A DNA stretch of 64,000 nt from A37T11 sp964546645 (GCA_964546645.1 CAZJKM010000005.1:1-64000); one strand, 5' to 3'; shown: positions 23,590-33,440, counted from the first letter of the stretch. Notes: generated by a model from the letters alone, not told the origin. Numbers and translations are program-made.

Positions 23590-24848
23590 CCTGCGCGCTC
23601 AGCCCAGATCCGGGCAATGTGTAGGATGGTAAGTACTGCTTTTTGCATATCCTGAATGGATACCCACTCCTGCTTCCCGTGGAAAGCATGTCCTCCGGCA
23701 AAAATATTTGGACAGGGTAACCCCATCTGGGATAATCTGGAACCGTCTGTACCACCCCGGATACTTCGTTTTATAGGTTTTAAACCGGCGGCCCGTATCG
23801 CCGCTATTCCCACGTCCATGACCTCAGGAAACCGGTCAAGTACCTGTTTCATGTTACGATACTGTTCCTTCACAGCAAACGTGTAGCGGCAGCCGGGATA
23901 CAGATGGACGATGCGCTTCACCAACTGCTCTAACTCCCTTTCCTGCGTCAACAACTCACCGTCTGTAAATGCTCTGATAATAAACTCCAGTCTGGCCTGC
24001 TCAACAGCCCCACTTATACTGACAGGGTGAATAAAGCCTTCTTTTCCGGAAGTGCTTTCCGGCGAAAGCCTGTTTGCAGGTAATTCCGCAATAATTGCGG
24101 CAGCAATTTTTAAAGCGCTCTGCATTTTTCCCTTAGCAAATCCCGGGTGTACACTTATTCCTTCTATAGTAATGATTACGCCATCAGCAGAAAATGTTTC
24201 ATCCTCAATAGACCCTGCCGTTTCGCCATCGATCGTATAGGCAAACCGGGCGTTCAGTTTTTCCAGATTGACGTGGTCAACTCCCCTGCCTATCTCTTCG
24301 TCCGGAGTAAACAGGATTTTGATCGTCCCATGCTCAATTTCAGGGTGCTTCAGCAGCAAGGACACGGCATCCATAATTTCAGCAATGCCGGCCTTATCAT
24401 CGGCGCCCAGTAAAGTGGTGCCGCTGGCTGTTATAATATCATTGCCGATCTGCGCTTTAAGGTCAGGGTGGTCCTTTTGGCGGATTATTTGTGAGGAATC
24501 ATCCGGTAGTATCAGGTCCTGGCCCTGGTAATGATAATGGACAATTGGTTTTACACCCGTTCCGCTACTGTCAGGGGAGGTATCCATATGTGCACAGAAG
24601 CAAATAACGGGAACTCGCTTGCTGGTATTGGCAGGTAAAGTAGCATACACATAACCGAAATCATCCAGATGAGCGTCAGCGAGTCCCAGGGTTTGTAACT
24701 CTTCCACTAACAGACGGGCGAGATGGCGTTGTTTTTCTGTTGACGGACATGAATCTGATGCAGGGTCAGACTGTGTGTCAATCTGTACGTAACGGATAAA
24801 ACGCTCTGCTACGGAAAAGGAATCAGAGGAAAAGGAATGTATAGCCAA
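23586..24848 (-). CDS. pepT: Peptidase T (tripeptide aminopeptidase)
   Basis: 420 residues of family M20B. Zinc-ligand motifs: FCAHMDTSPD, GADDKAGIAEIMDA, TPDEEIGRG and GGTDGSRLSQMGLPCPN; the ligand His near the end is in GGHAFHGKQEW. It removes the N-terminal residue of tripeptides in the cytoplasm. Start appears to be TTG 24848 (MAIHSFSSD), because no ATG occurs before the conserved FIRYVQIDTQSD segment. Divergent from the GH3 gene with only about 90 bp for both promoters. Confidence 0.93.
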   Translation of the reverse strand: MAIHSFSSDSFSVAERFIRYVQIDTQSDPASDSCPSTEKQRHLARLLVEELQTLGLADAHLDDFGYVYATLPANTSKRVPVICFCAHMDTSPDSSGTGVKPIVHYHYQGQDLILPDDSSQIIRQKDHPDLKAQIGNDIITASGTTLLGADDKAGIAEIMDAVSLLLKHPEIEHGTIKILFTPDEEIGRGVDHVNLEKLNARFAYTIDGETAGSIEDETFSADGVIITIEGISVHPGFAKGKMQSALKIAAAIIAELPANRLSPESTSGKEGFIHPVSISGAVEQARLEFIIRAFTDGELLTQERELEQLVKRIVHLYPGCRYTFAVKEQYRNMKQVLDRFPEVMDVGIAAIRAAGLKPIKRSIRGGTDGSRLSQMGLPCPNIFAGGHAFHGKQEWVSIQDMQKAVLTILHIARIWAERAG

Positions 24849-24872
24849 AACATTAAATTTAGTAAATGAACG

Positions 24873-24880
24873 TATATTTG
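24873..24880 (+). promoter_or_regulatory. -7 box of the GH3 gene
   Basis: TATATTTG, exact consensus, 57 nt before the ATG at 24938. It lies inside the longer open frame that starts at 24866, which argues for the downstream start. Confidence 0.45.
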
Positions 24881-24937
24881 AGCCAAAAATACATAGAAAA
24901 TCACAGGAGAAGTAAACGCAATTACTTCTCCGGCATT

Positions 24938-26653
24938 ATGTGGAAAAGTATAGCAGGTATTGGTATCCTATTGTTTTCTGCTGGTATGGCCGGAAGCCAG
25001 CCCCGCCCCTTTATCGACTTTATACAGCAGCAGCACCATTGGGTTGATTCGGTATTCAACCAGCTAAGTACCAGGCAACGGGTGGCACAACTCTTTATGG
25101 TGAGGGCTCACACCAATCTCGGAACACGCTACATTGACTCTGTCGGTCGCATTATATCCCGTGAGCAACTGGGCGGTATTGTCTTGTTTCAGGGAGGGCC
25201 GGTCCGCCATGCACATCTGATCAATAAGTACCAGCAACTGGTGAAGATACCGCTGCTTACCGCGTTGGATGGAGAGTGGGGGCTTGGTATGCGGTTACCC
25301 GATTCCACGATTTCCTTCCCTTACCAGATGACCCTGGGAGCTATTCAGGACGATCAGCTGATTTATCGCATGGGCCGTGAGATAGCGAACGACTTTAAGC
25401 GCCTTGGCCTGCATATCAACTTTGCCCCTGTAGTGGATATAAATAATAACCCGCGTAATCCGGTGATCAACTATCGCTCTTTCGGAGAGGACAAATACAA
25501 CGTAACTAACAAAGCGCGGGCTTATATGCGTGGGATGATGGATGAAGGCATCCTGGTGTCACTGAAGCATTTTCCCGGACATGGAGATACAGATGTAGAT
25601 TCGCATTATGATTTGCCGCAGCTGAATTTTTCCCGCGGACGGCTTGACTCCCTGGAGCTGTTCCCTTTCCGTGAATTAATTAAAGCAGGAGTGTCCGGCG
25701 TGATGGTGGCCCATATGGATATTCCGGCTCTTGATAAGGCCCGTAATGTGCCTTCATCCTTATCGCGATCGGTGGTTTCAGGGGTTTTGAAGGAACAAAT
25801 GGGTTTCAGGGGATTGGTTTTTACGGATGCAATGGATATGAAAGGTGTGATAAAATATTTCAGGAATGGAGAGGCGGATGTCAGGGCCGTTATTGCCGGG
25901 AATGATATCCTGGAACTCTCTGAAAATAGTACACGGGCTATTTCAATGGTGCTGAAAGCGATTGAACAGGGGCGTATTCGTCGTGCGGATGTAGATGCCA
26001 GCGTAAAGAAAGTACTGGCAGCCAAATATTGGTTGCAACTGCATCGGCAACCTCCTGTTGACGTCTCCGGTCTGTACCGTGACCTGAACCGTCCGTCGGC
26101 CATCCGGCTGAATCAGCAGCTGGCTGACGCCGCAATAACCCTGCTGAGCAACGATTCACTGATTCGCAGGATTGACTTTTCAAAACATACCGCTATTGTT
26201 AGTATCGGCGCGGATAAGATCACGGTTTTTCAGCAGGCACTTGGCCGTTGGTTTGATAACAAACTTGATTTTTTATTGTCAGGCCAGGCTTCTGCCGATG
26301 ATGTCGGGCGTGTTGCCGGTGAACTTCAGCGTTATGAACAGGTTATCGTGGCTTTGCATGATAACCGGACACGTCCGCAGAGTGTGCTGAATTATAATGC
26401 GACCGTTCGGTTTTTTATTAATGAGCTGGCGGGCAGCAACAGTATTATTTGTGTTTTTGCCAATCCGTATACCTTGGCCGGCCTGCCCGGTATCGAAGCC
26501 GCCAGCTGTATATTGATGGGTTATCAAAATGAACCGTATATGCAGCAGGCAGCAGCAAAGGTGATTCTGAAACAACTGAAGCCAACGGGCCGGCTGCCCG
26601 TAAACGTTAACTTATTTTTTAAGTATGGTGATGGTTTGCAATCAATTAAATAA
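24938..26653 (+). CDS. Glycoside hydrolase family 3 (beta-N-acetylhexosaminidase-like)
   Basis: 571 residues with a signal peptide (MWKSIAGIGILLFSAGMAGS). The NagZ-type signature KHFPGHGDTDVDSH (around residue 210) supplies the catalytic Asp/His pair, and FTDAMDMKGV carries the Asp nucleophile. Such enzymes cut beta-GlcNAc from muropeptides or chitin-like glycans; export places this one in the periplasm. Residues about 385-571 are a GH3 C-terminal domain. The serine beta-lactamase module often fused to Bacteroidota members is absent. The start at 24938 is preferred over 24866, because of the signal peptide and the promoter box. Confidence 0.88.
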   Translation: MWKSIAGIGILLFSAGMAGSQPRPFIDFIQQQHHWVDSVFNQLSTRQRVAQLFMVRAHTNLGTRYIDSVGRIISREQLGGIVLFQGGPVRHAHLINKYQQLVKIPLLTALDGEWGLGMRLPDSTISFPYQMTLGAIQDDQLIYRMGREIANDFKRLGLHINFAPVVDINNNPRNPVINYRSFGEDKYNVTNKARAYMRGMMDEGILVSLKHFPGHGDTDVDSHYDLPQLNFSRGRLDSLELFPFRELIKAGVSGVMVAHMDIPALDKARNVPSSLSRSVVSGVLKEQMGFRGLVFTDAMDMKGVIKYFRNGEADVRAVIAGNDILELSENSTRAISMVLKAIEQGRIRRADVDASVKKVLAAKYWLQLHRQPPVDVSGLYRDLNRPSAIRLNQQLADAAITLLSNDSLIRRIDFSKHTAIVSIGADKITVFQQALGRWFDNKLDFLLSGQASADDVGRVAGELQRYEQVIVALHDNRTRPQSVLNYNATVRFFINELAGSNSIICVFANPYTLAGLPGIEAASCILMGYQNEPYMQQAAAKVILKQLKPTGRLPVNVNLFFKYGDGLQSIK

Positions 26654-26669
26654 TTTTTACATACATTTG
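26636..26669 (+). promoter_or_regulatory. Promoter of the response-regulator gene
   Basis: TTG (26636-26638), 23-nt spacer, TACATTTG (26662-26669), giving a leader of about 60 nt before the ATG at 26738. Confidence 0.45.
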
Positions 26670-26737
26670 TACACGTGCATATTCGCAGATGTAGAAAAAG
26701 CCGCGCTTTATGCTTGATGAACAAGAGATGTTATTAA

Positions 26738-27196
26738 ATGGAAAAGATAGTTATACTTTATGTGGATGATGAAGAGCATAATCTCTTCTCTTTTAAGGCT
26801 ACTTTCCGGGTGAAATATCAGGTATATACAGCCATTAGCGGAGATGAAGCGATGGAGATTCTGAAGAAGGAACCCGTCAATATCATTGTTACCGATCAGC
26901 GTATGCCCAGTATGACCGGCGTCGAATTTCTGGAAGAAGTACTTAAAGTTTATCCTGACCCGATGCGGATTCTGTTAACCGGCTATGCAGATATGGGTGC
27001 TGTCGTAGATGCAGTGAACCGGGGGAAGATATTCCATTATTTGGCAAAGCCCTGGAATGAAGAGGAATTGGACAAAACGATCCAGGATGCTTTTTCACTG
27101 TATACGGAAAAGCAAAAAATAAAAGCAATGAACGATAAACTGGCACTTACCAACGAGCAGATGGAGTTCCTCTTGCGCCAGAGACTGCTTTCATAA
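26738..27196 (+). CDS. Single-domain response regulator with helical tail
   Basis: 152 residues. Receiver domain (1-120) with acidic pair Asp10/Asp11, phospho-acceptor Asp53 in VTDQRMPSMTG, Thr in LLTGYAD and Lys in LAKPW. The VTDQRMP...TGYAD...KPW pattern is the type usually coupled to HD-GYP or kinase outputs. The 30-residue tail is a charged helix with no DNA-binding domain, so it probably acts by protein contact. It is convergent with the receiver-kinase gene (12 nt between stops), whose receiver is very similar. Confidence 0.88.
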   Translation: MEKIVILYVDDEEHNLFSFKATFRVKYQVYTAISGDEAMEILKKEPVNIIVTDQRMPSMTGVEFLEEVLKVYPDPMRILLTGYADMGAVVDAVNRGKIFHYLAKPWNEEELDKTIQDAFSLYTEKQKIKAMNDKLALTNEQMEFLLRQRLLS

Positions 27197-27208
27197 AAAC
27201 CTAACGGG

Positions 27209-28294
27209 TTATTTTCCGGGAATGGTGACGCGGAACGTCGTGCCTTCTCCCGGAATAGAAGAAACATTCACTTTTCCGTTAAGCTTGGCCAACGCACTTT
27301 TTACGTTGTACAAGCCTATACCTGCTCCATCTTCGTCGTGGTTAGCCCGATAGAATAAGTTGAAAATCTCTTCTACATGCTGGTCAGCAATGCCAACACC
27401 ATTGTCTTTTACAGTGATAATCGCTTCGTTGCTGTTGGTTTCAACCGTCACGGAAATAGATTTATTGGGTTCCCCTTTCCGCTGATACTTGAAGGCATTT
27501 GACAACAGATTGTTGAGAATCAGTTTGAGGGATACCTCATCGCTGCGGAAAACACTTTCCAGCTTCAGCGAAACAACAAAATTTACACCGTTTGTATCCG
27601 CGTGTATGGTATAAATATCTTTCAGACTTTCCAACAGGGATTTAAAATCGATCTCTGCTATGGTTAGCTCCCCCCTTTGGGTGGCGTAATAGTCGTGCAG
27701 GCTCAGGATGAAGGCGTTCAGCCGTGTTACCGACTTTTCCATAAGCCTGAGCAAATCCTGCATATCTTTCACAGAATCGAATTGGCGGGCCATGTGGATA
27801 GCTGAAAGAATACCGGAAAGAGGCTCCCGGAGATCGTGGCTTACACTGTAGGCAAACTTGTCCAGCTCATTATAGGCCGTCTGCAGTTCCTCATTTTTTA
27901 TAGACAGCATGGACGTTGCCACATAAAACATGTTCCCCTCTTCGACAGCAGAAATAATTTCTGCCTCGATCCATGGCTTTCTGACAAACCGGAAAACATG
28001 GCCTTTGTTAATCGCCTCCACAACGGTTTCCAGATCGGCATAAGCAGTCAGCAGAATACGTATAGGGCGGGGAAAACGACCGCGGATCTCGCTTAAAAAT
28101 TCAACACCTGTTTTATCAGGCATACGCTGATCGCTGAAAACAATCCGGATATCCGGGTGAGCAGTAAGTAATTCAAGCGCTGCTTCGGTATTATCAGCTG
28201 TATAAATATGATAATCAAACCGGAACGCAGCCTTAAAAGAGATGAGATTATTCAGCTCATCGTCTACATACAGGATTTTAATTTTTTCAGCCAT
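27209..28294 (-). CDS. Receiver-histidine kinase hybrid (REC-HisKA-HATPase)
   Basis: 361 residues, cytoplasmic. N-terminal receiver with Asp55 in FSDQRMPDKTG and KPW; then a short coiled coil; HisKA with the phospho-accepting His in YSVSHDLREPLSG; and an HATPase_c with NLLSNAFKYQ, DNGVGI and GAGIGLYNVKSAL. A kinase controlled by an N-terminal receiver usually relays a phosphate from another kinase; the 7TMR-DISM kinase encoded just upstream on the same strand is the obvious donor candidate. The gap to that gene is 101 nt. Confidence 0.9.
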   Translation of the reverse strand: MAEKIKILYVDDELNNLISFKAAFRFDYHIYTADNTEAALELLTAHPDIRIVFSDQRMPDKTGVEFLSEIRGRFPRPIRILLTAYADLETVVEAINKGHVFRFVRKPWIEAEIISAVEEGNMFYVATSMLSIKNEELQTAYNELDKFAYSVSHDLREPLSGILSAIHMARQFDSVKDMQDLLRLMEKSVTRLNAFILSLHDYYATQRGELTIAEIDFKSLLESLKDIYTIHADTNGVNFVVSLKLESVFRSDEVSLKLILNNLLSNAFKYQRKGEPNKSISVTVETNSNEAIITVKDNGVGIADQHVEEIFNLFYRANHDEDGAGIGLYNVKSALAKLNGKVNVSSIPGEGTTFRVTIPGK

Positions 28295-28395
28295 ACCATT
28301 TACTCATTGGATATAATTGCTTAACTCTTTTACCTCCGAGCGGAAAAGTAAAATTACCGTTTTATTTATAAAAACAAGTTAAATCTATCCAATAT

Positions 28396-30534
28396 TTATT
28401 TTTTTTGTTGCAGAGGTATTCTTAGGGTAAATTCGGCCCCTTCTCCCGGAGCAGAGTTTACCAGAATATCACCGTTGTGTTTCTTGATGGTGTTGTATAC
28501 GATAGCCATACCCAAACCAGTACCTTCGCCCACATCTTTTGTCGTAAAGAACGGTTCAAACATTTTTTCTTTCGTTTTCTCATCCATACCAGTACCATTG
28601 TCTTTGATCGTAATGATCACATCGGGCTCATCAAGTGACGTATAAATGGAGAGCACTCCTTTCCGGTCCTCGTGGTGTTGCTTATCAATAGCATAAATGG
28701 CATTACTGATGATGTTAAGAAACACCTGATTCAGTTTGCCCGGATAACATTCCACCTGCGGAAGCTTGTCAAACTCTTTTTTTACCCGTACGTGCTTGTC
28801 ATTAAGCAGACTGTTCACAATAACCAGTGTAGAATCAAGGCACTCGTTAATATCTGCCATCTTAAGTGCATCTTCATCAACCCGTGAAAAGATACGGAGG
28901 CTTTTAACAATTTCTGATGTTCTGGAGGCTCCTTCATACATTCCGTTCAATAGATGATTGATCTCCTCTTTCAGGTAATCAAAGTCCAGTTCTTCCTTGT
29001 ATGCCGTGATCTGCTGTTGCTTTTCGGCCGGAGACAGGTCGGAGAGCCCGATCTTCTCAATGGACGACAAGGCTTCCAGCACCATAGCCAGGTCCCGGCG
29101 CAACGGTGTTACATTGGACGTTACAAAATTGATCGGATTGTTGATTTCATGAGCGACCCCTGCCGTCAGCTGACCCAGGGATGCCATTTTTTCCGATTCC
29201 ACCAACTGAGATTGCGTCTCCTTCAGGTTTTTCAGGGCAAGCTCCAGGTTACTGTTCGAGTGCGTCAGTTCCTGTGTCCGTTCCTGCACTTTCTGCTCAA
29301 GCACCACATTCTGCTGACGGATTAAATTTTCATTTTCCTGCAATGCCAGGAGTGTCGCGGCCTGAGATGCTTCCTTTTCTTTTTTCAGTATATTAATACG
29401 ATGCGCCAGACCAAACGAAAGCAATGCCATTTCTATAACAGAAGCTGCCTGTACCACATTACTGGTAAAGGCGGTATAGCGGAGAATCCCGTAGTCTTTC
29501 AACAGGAAAATGACGGAGCCGATGAGTAAGATCGTCCAGCTCCAGACAAAGTACTTGGCCGGGCTGTATCCCCGCATCATTACACGGAAGGATAGGAAAA
29601 GGACGGTAAGGGATGCAATGCCAGTGGTCAGTTGCATCAAAATAAACCCGACCTGTCTGAGACCTGACAGGACCAATAAAAAACTGATGGCAAACAGGCC
29701 GATAAATACCGCGATCCCCGGACGGGCTTTGGGATTATTACTCCGCAGATGGAGAAAATTATCAGCAAAAAGTAAGGCCGCAATACCCGAGAGACAGGCT
29801 GCCAGAATATGCCCCACTGAAGCAATGTAAGGGTATGATGGCCATAAATACTGAAAACTGTAGCCCCTGATTCCCATTTGGGTTAACCCGGCAAAGGTCA
29901 CATACAGCACATAAAAAATATAACTTCTATCGCGGACCGATGTAAAAAGGAATAAATTATAGACCGCCATAATAAGGATAATGCCGATATAAATCCCGTT
30001 CATGACGTTATCTCTGATCAGTGTGAACCAGAACCCTTTCTCGGTATTGATATAGGCGGGCAGGATCACCTGTTCTGTACCCCTTACCCGCAGGTAATAA
30101 ACAGCGGTTGACTGGGGTTGTAGCAGGATATCAAAGAGAAAAGGCGGGACATGGTATTTCCGGCTATAAAAAGAGTGTTTCTCCGTCAGCAATATCGACC
30201 GGTAGTTGCCGGCTTCGTCGGGGACAAACAGCTCGATTTCGTCTAAAATAGGATACGCAATTTCCAACAGGTAATGTTCACGTGAACTTTGGTTGTTGAC
30301 GGTGAATCGTAGCCACGAGTTCTTTTGGCTGATCCCGAAATTCGGAACATCCGATTGGTTCATTATAAAGTTCGGGGAATCCTTTATATCTTCAAAGGTC
30401 AGGTGGTCTGTTTCGCCCTGATAAACATAGAAGTTTTTCCCGATTAAAACGCGCTCGGTAGTATCAGAAATTATAAAATCAGCTTTGCTGTATAACGAAG
30501 GAAACAGCAGGAAAAAGAGTATAAAAGAACGCAT
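28396..30534 (-). CDS. 7TMR-DISM sensor histidine kinase
   Basis: 712 residues. Signal peptide (MRSFILFFLLFPSLYSKA); extracellular DISM beta-sandwich domain (about 30-170); seven membrane helices (about 180-385, starting NGIYIGIILIMAVYNLFLF); coiled coil (385-440); HisKA with His in TAGVAHEINNPINF; HATPase with NIISNAIYAI, DNGTGM and GEGTGLGMAIVYN. The DISM sensory domain is thought to bind carbohydrates or other small ligands outside the cell. The gene starts 11 nt after a methyltransferase gene, which itself follows a GNAT-like gene by 17 nt. Confidence 0.92.
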   Translation of the reverse strand: MRSFILFFLLFPSLYSKADFIISDTTERVLIGKNFYVYQGETDHLTFEDIKDSPNFIMNQSDVPNFGISQKNSWLRFTVNNQSSREHYLLEIAYPILDEIELFVPDEAGNYRSILLTEKHSFYSRKYHVPPFLFDILLQPQSTAVYYLRVRGTEQVILPAYINTEKGFWFTLIRDNVMNGIYIGIILIMAVYNLFLFTSVRDRSYIFYVLYVTFAGLTQMGIRGYSFQYLWPSYPYIASVGHILAACLSGIAALLFADNFLHLRSNNPKARPGIAVFIGLFAISFLLVLSGLRQVGFILMQLTTGIASLTVLFLSFRVMMRGYSPAKYFVWSWTILLIGSVIFLLKDYGILRYTAFTSNVVQAASVIEMALLSFGLAHRINILKKEKEASQAATLLALQENENLIRQQNVVLEQKVQERTQELTHSNSNLELALKNLKETQSQLVESEKMASLGQLTAGVAHEINNPINFVTSNVTPLRRDLAMVLEALSSIEKIGLSDLSPAEKQQQITAYKEELDFDYLKEEINHLLNGMYEGASRTSEIVKSLRIFSRVDEDALKMADINECLDSTLVIVNSLLNDKHVRVKKEFDKLPQVECYPGKLNQVFLNIISNAIYAIDKQHHEDRKGVLSIYTSLDEPDVIITIKDNGTGMDEKTKEKMFEPFFTTKDVGEGTGLGMAIVYNTIKKHNGDILVNSAPGEGAEFTLRIPLQQKK

Positions 30535-30545
30535 AGGCGCAACTG

Positions 30546-31310
30546 CTATTTAACTGCCGAAGCAATAATAAGGTTCATTGAACATAAAAAACAGCCATTT
30601 TTGTCAGCCGCTTCAATGGTCTTGTTAAATTCGTCATATTCGGTTGTTGACAAGTATTCTTCCTCTTTCATCTCCCGCAGAATATGGCCTAAGTAGAGGT
30701 ACGTGTGCGCATCGCTCAGTGTTCTGCCGACCAGTTGGTATGACTCCCGGTGAATCTCCCGGAAACGGTGTGTTACAAGGTAATTCGCAATATGGTTAGC
30801 CGCCCATCCATTGTTTACCTTGTGATCTGTCAGGTATCGGCAGATCTTTTTCTCGATAGCGATATGATGTGTATAAAAGCACAAGCTGTCCCAAACAGTT
30901 TCTACGATAACAACCGGAGCCCCGGGTTTTAATACCCGGTGTATTTCACCGATAACCTGTTCCGGATACGGTAAATGCTGGATCAATCGTTCAGCCCGCA
31001 TTCCATCTATGCTGTCCCCTTCAAACGGAATACGGCCCGCATCCGTACTGACAAAACGGACATTCGGGACCTCTTTGGCGTCTGAGCCCGCCTTGGCAAG
31101 CAGCCCTTCGTCATGGTCAACTCCGATCACTTCCACGCCTGTTCCAAGCATCTTCGCCATGTTAATGGCATCGATGCCCGTTCCGCAGCCCAGGTCAACG
31201 ACCTTTCCGGAGGTGATGCCGGTAAAACCCTGATAAGAGCGTTTTTTCAGGTTTAATAAAAACTCACCGGTGTTTTCTAAATAATTGCTGTTATAATGTT
31301 TTGAGGACAT
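30546..31310 (-). CDS. Class I SAM-dependent methyltransferase
   Basis: 254 residues with the SAM-binding motif I VVDLGCGTGIDAINMAKML (about residue 38), acidic EVIGVDHDEG at the end of strand 2, and an RLIQHLPYPEQVIGEIHRVL segment typical of Methyltransf_11 small-molecule enzymes. No nucleic-acid-binding part, so a small metabolite is the likely substrate. It sits between a GNAT-like gene (17 nt) and the 7TMR-DISM kinase (11 nt). Confidence 0.88.
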   Translation of the reverse strand: MSSKHYNSNYLENTGEFLLNLKKRSYQGFTGITSGKVVDLGCGTGIDAINMAKMLGTGVEVIGVDHDEGLLAKAGSDAKEVPNVRFVSTDAGRIPFEGDSIDGMRAERLIQHLPYPEQVIGEIHRVLKPGAPVVIVETVWDSLCFYTHHIAIEKKICRYLTDHKVNNGWAANHIANYLVTHRFREIHRESYQLVGRTLSDAHTYLYLGHILREMKEEEYLSTTEYDEFNKTIEAADKNGCFLCSMNLIIASAVK

Positions 31311-31327
31311 GTTAAAGAAATAATAAT

Positions 31328-32140
31328 TTACAAAAGATCGGGGCTGTCGTTCTTTGTACGTTCATCGCTGCGGGTTGGCTTTTTCAGGTTGGCAATAGTA
31401 TCTTTCAGACTCCATTTATCAAGATTGGGAATATCAATCTCATAATGAATTTCAATTTGCTTGTTTCTCAGCGTTTCCACTCTGATGATATTTGAGTTCC
31501 TTCGCAACGATAGAATCGCCTCTTTATTTTCACTATCTGCCGTTGTCAGGGTGTCAAGGTTATTCATGATCATTGTTGTTGCTATCAGGTCAAGCTTAGG
31601 ATAATAGAAGGTGCCCTGGTTACCTACACTCGTTTCTATCCTATATCCGACACTTTCTGCAAGCTTGATGGTATATGGAGCACATAATGCAAACAATGAT
31701 TTAATACCAATCTGCGTTGAAATCGCTGCCCCTGCCCGGGTCAGGAAAATGCTGCCAATACCATACCCCGCGATTTCCCGCGAATTCCATAAACCGCAGC
31801 CTTCCCCCGTGCCTTGCTGTGCATATTCATAGACAAGCTGGTAAATAGATTCATCCATATGCCCTGTGGCCGACTCGATTGGTAATGGCTCCGTCCCGCC
31901 GGCAACGTGAATACGCACACCGCCGTACACCCTTTTCCTGTCCAGGGATTCAACGATCAATACAAATGCTGCCGGATTGTACATCCAGTCGTTTTTGGAA
32001 GAAGTTACTTTCGTAACACCGATACTCGTGAGCACATGTGCATGGCCCTCTATAAATCGTTCACAGGTGCCCGGATCATCTATCGCCCGAAATGCCCTGA
32101 GCCTGACAACCGGTTTTTCTCTGTTTAAGCCTTCCGTCAT
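31328..32140 (-). CDS. GNAT-fold putative acyltransferase
   Basis: 270 residues, no signal peptide. The middle (about 25-215) reads like an N-acyltransferase fold: strand AAFVLIVESLDRKRVYGGVR; CGLWNSREIAGYGIGSIFLT, where AGYGIG matches the acyl-CoA pyrophosphate loop R/Q-x-x-G-x-G/A; a helix; and SLFALCAPYTIKLAESVGYR. This order is shared by GNAT enzymes and by acyl-homoserine-lactone and N-acyl-amino-acid synthases. The last 55 residues are charged. First gene of a run with a methyltransferase and a 7TMR-DISM kinase. The product is unknown, and the fold call needs a profile search. Confidence 0.55.
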   Translation of the reverse strand: MTEGLNREKPVVRLRAFRAIDDPGTCERFIEGHAHVLTSIGVTKVTSSKNDWMYNPAAFVLIVESLDRKRVYGGVRIHVAGGTEPLPIESATGHMDESIYQLVYEYAQQGTGEGCGLWNSREIAGYGIGSIFLTRAGAAISTQIGIKSLFALCAPYTIKLAESVGYRIETSVGNQGTFYYPKLDLIATTMIMNNLDTLTTADSENKEAILSLRRNSNIIRVETLRNKQIEIHYEIDIPNLDKWSLKDTIANLKKPTRSDERTKNDSPDLL

Positions 32141-32270
32141 TCCTGTCTGATTAAAAAGCCATTGTTATCAGTAATCAAGAGCGTTGATAAGATTGGCGTG
32201 TCAAAGTAACAGGAATATTTCATAAAAGAAAATTTTTTTTAATTTTTATTAAGAAAAAACTATCCCTACC

Positions 32271-33440
32271 TTAATCCCCAACATATCCGCCCGCCCCGTC
32301 GTACGCCCCCTGGCGGATAACCGGCATTCCCAATAACCGATATAATTCATCAAGGTGGAGCAAACTGCCATTGGCCAGATTCGTCAGCAGCACAATCGTA
32401 ATATCACTTGTCAGATCACGGATATACAGGTTCCGAAAGCCATGCCACCACCCGGTGTGATACACAACGAGATGTCCGTCTTTGTTGAACGTCCGCCATC
32501 CATAGCCATAATTAAAAACATCTTTTATGGGAGTACTATGCCCTTTGTAGGCAGAATCAAGTGTTTCTTTGCTTAATAAGCGCCCTTCACTCAGCGCTTC
32601 ATGAAGCAGGAACAGATCCTGTACCGTACTATAAATTCCTTTATCACCAACCGGGCCGTCATGAAAATTCTGAACGACTGATCGCCGCCAGACCTTATCA
32701 TGGCCAACCACGCCGGTCGGAATCTGTTCATAATCTGCCTTCGAATAGACGGCCGTATGCTTCATGCCGGCCGGCTTAAAGACCATTTCCTGCATGTAAG
32801 CGGTAAATGTTTTGCCCGTAACCTTTTCAATAATAGCTGCGAGCAGCATGTAATTGGTGTTGTTATAGAAAAAACGGGCATCGGGCTTACTGTAAGGGGC
32901 AGGTTTATGGGTAATGAGCAATTTCATGACATCCTGGTTGGACATGCCTTTTCGCTTGTCTGGCCATAGCGTATCTGTAAAATAGATATAATTGGTAAGC
33001 CCCGATCGATGTGTGAGCAGTTGTCTGACCGTTATTCCCTCATAAGGGAACGCTGGATAGAAATCCGTCATGACCTGGTCAAGGCGGAGCTTCCCTTGTT
33101 CAACCAGCAACAGAATACCGATGGCAGTAAGCGGCTTGGACACCGATGCCAGTTCAAATTGCGAGGTAATTTTCAGGCTGTCGCGATGGAGGTAGTCAGC
33201 CCATCCGAAGCTGTTCTGATAGAGGATACGGCCCGCCCGTGCGACCAGCACGTTACCGTTGAACCCCGATCGCTGGTGCAGGCGGCGCATAAACGAGTCA
33301 ATCCGTTTGTCAGCCGTTTCAGGGTTATATAGCAGCCGTATACTGTCTGTCTTTTCCTGTTCCTTATAGCTGTCATGTATGCTCCGGGTACAGGCGGACA
33401 GCCCAAGAGCTGCAAGTAGTAGGTATGATATTGTTTTCAA
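32271..33440 (-). CDS. Serine hydrolase of the beta-lactamase/class C family (lipoprotein)
   Basis: 389 residues with a lipoprotein signal peptide ending LSAC (Cys17). Penicillin-recognising motifs: Ser99-x-x-Lys102 in ELASVSKPL, the Tyr-x-Asn region YFYNNTNYML, and HTGWWHG in place of KTG. Such membrane-anchored esterases or D-aminopeptidases are common in Bacteroidota and rarely act as true beta-lactamases. GGAGG lies close upstream of the start, one of the few good Shine-Dalgarno sites in the window. Monocistronic. Confidence 0.88.
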   Translation of the reverse strand: MKTISYLLLAALGLSACTRSIHDSYKEQEKTDSIRLLYNPETADKRIDSFMRRLHQRSGFNGNVLVARAGRILYQNSFGWADYLHRDSLKITSQFELASVSKPLTAIGILLLVEQGKLRLDQVMTDFYPAFPYEGITVRQLLTHRSGLTNYIYFTDTLWPDKRKGMSNQDVMKLLITHKPAPYSKPDARFFYNNTNYMLLAAIIEKVTGKTFTAYMQEMVFKPAGMKHTAVYSKADYEQIPTGVVGHDKVWRRSVVQNFHDGPVGDKGIYSTVQDLFLLHEALSEGRLLSKETLDSAYKGHSTPIKDVFNYGYGWRTFNKDGHLVVYHTGWWHGFRNLYIRDLTSDITIVLLTNLANGSLLHLDELYRLLGMPVIRQGAYDGAGGYVGD

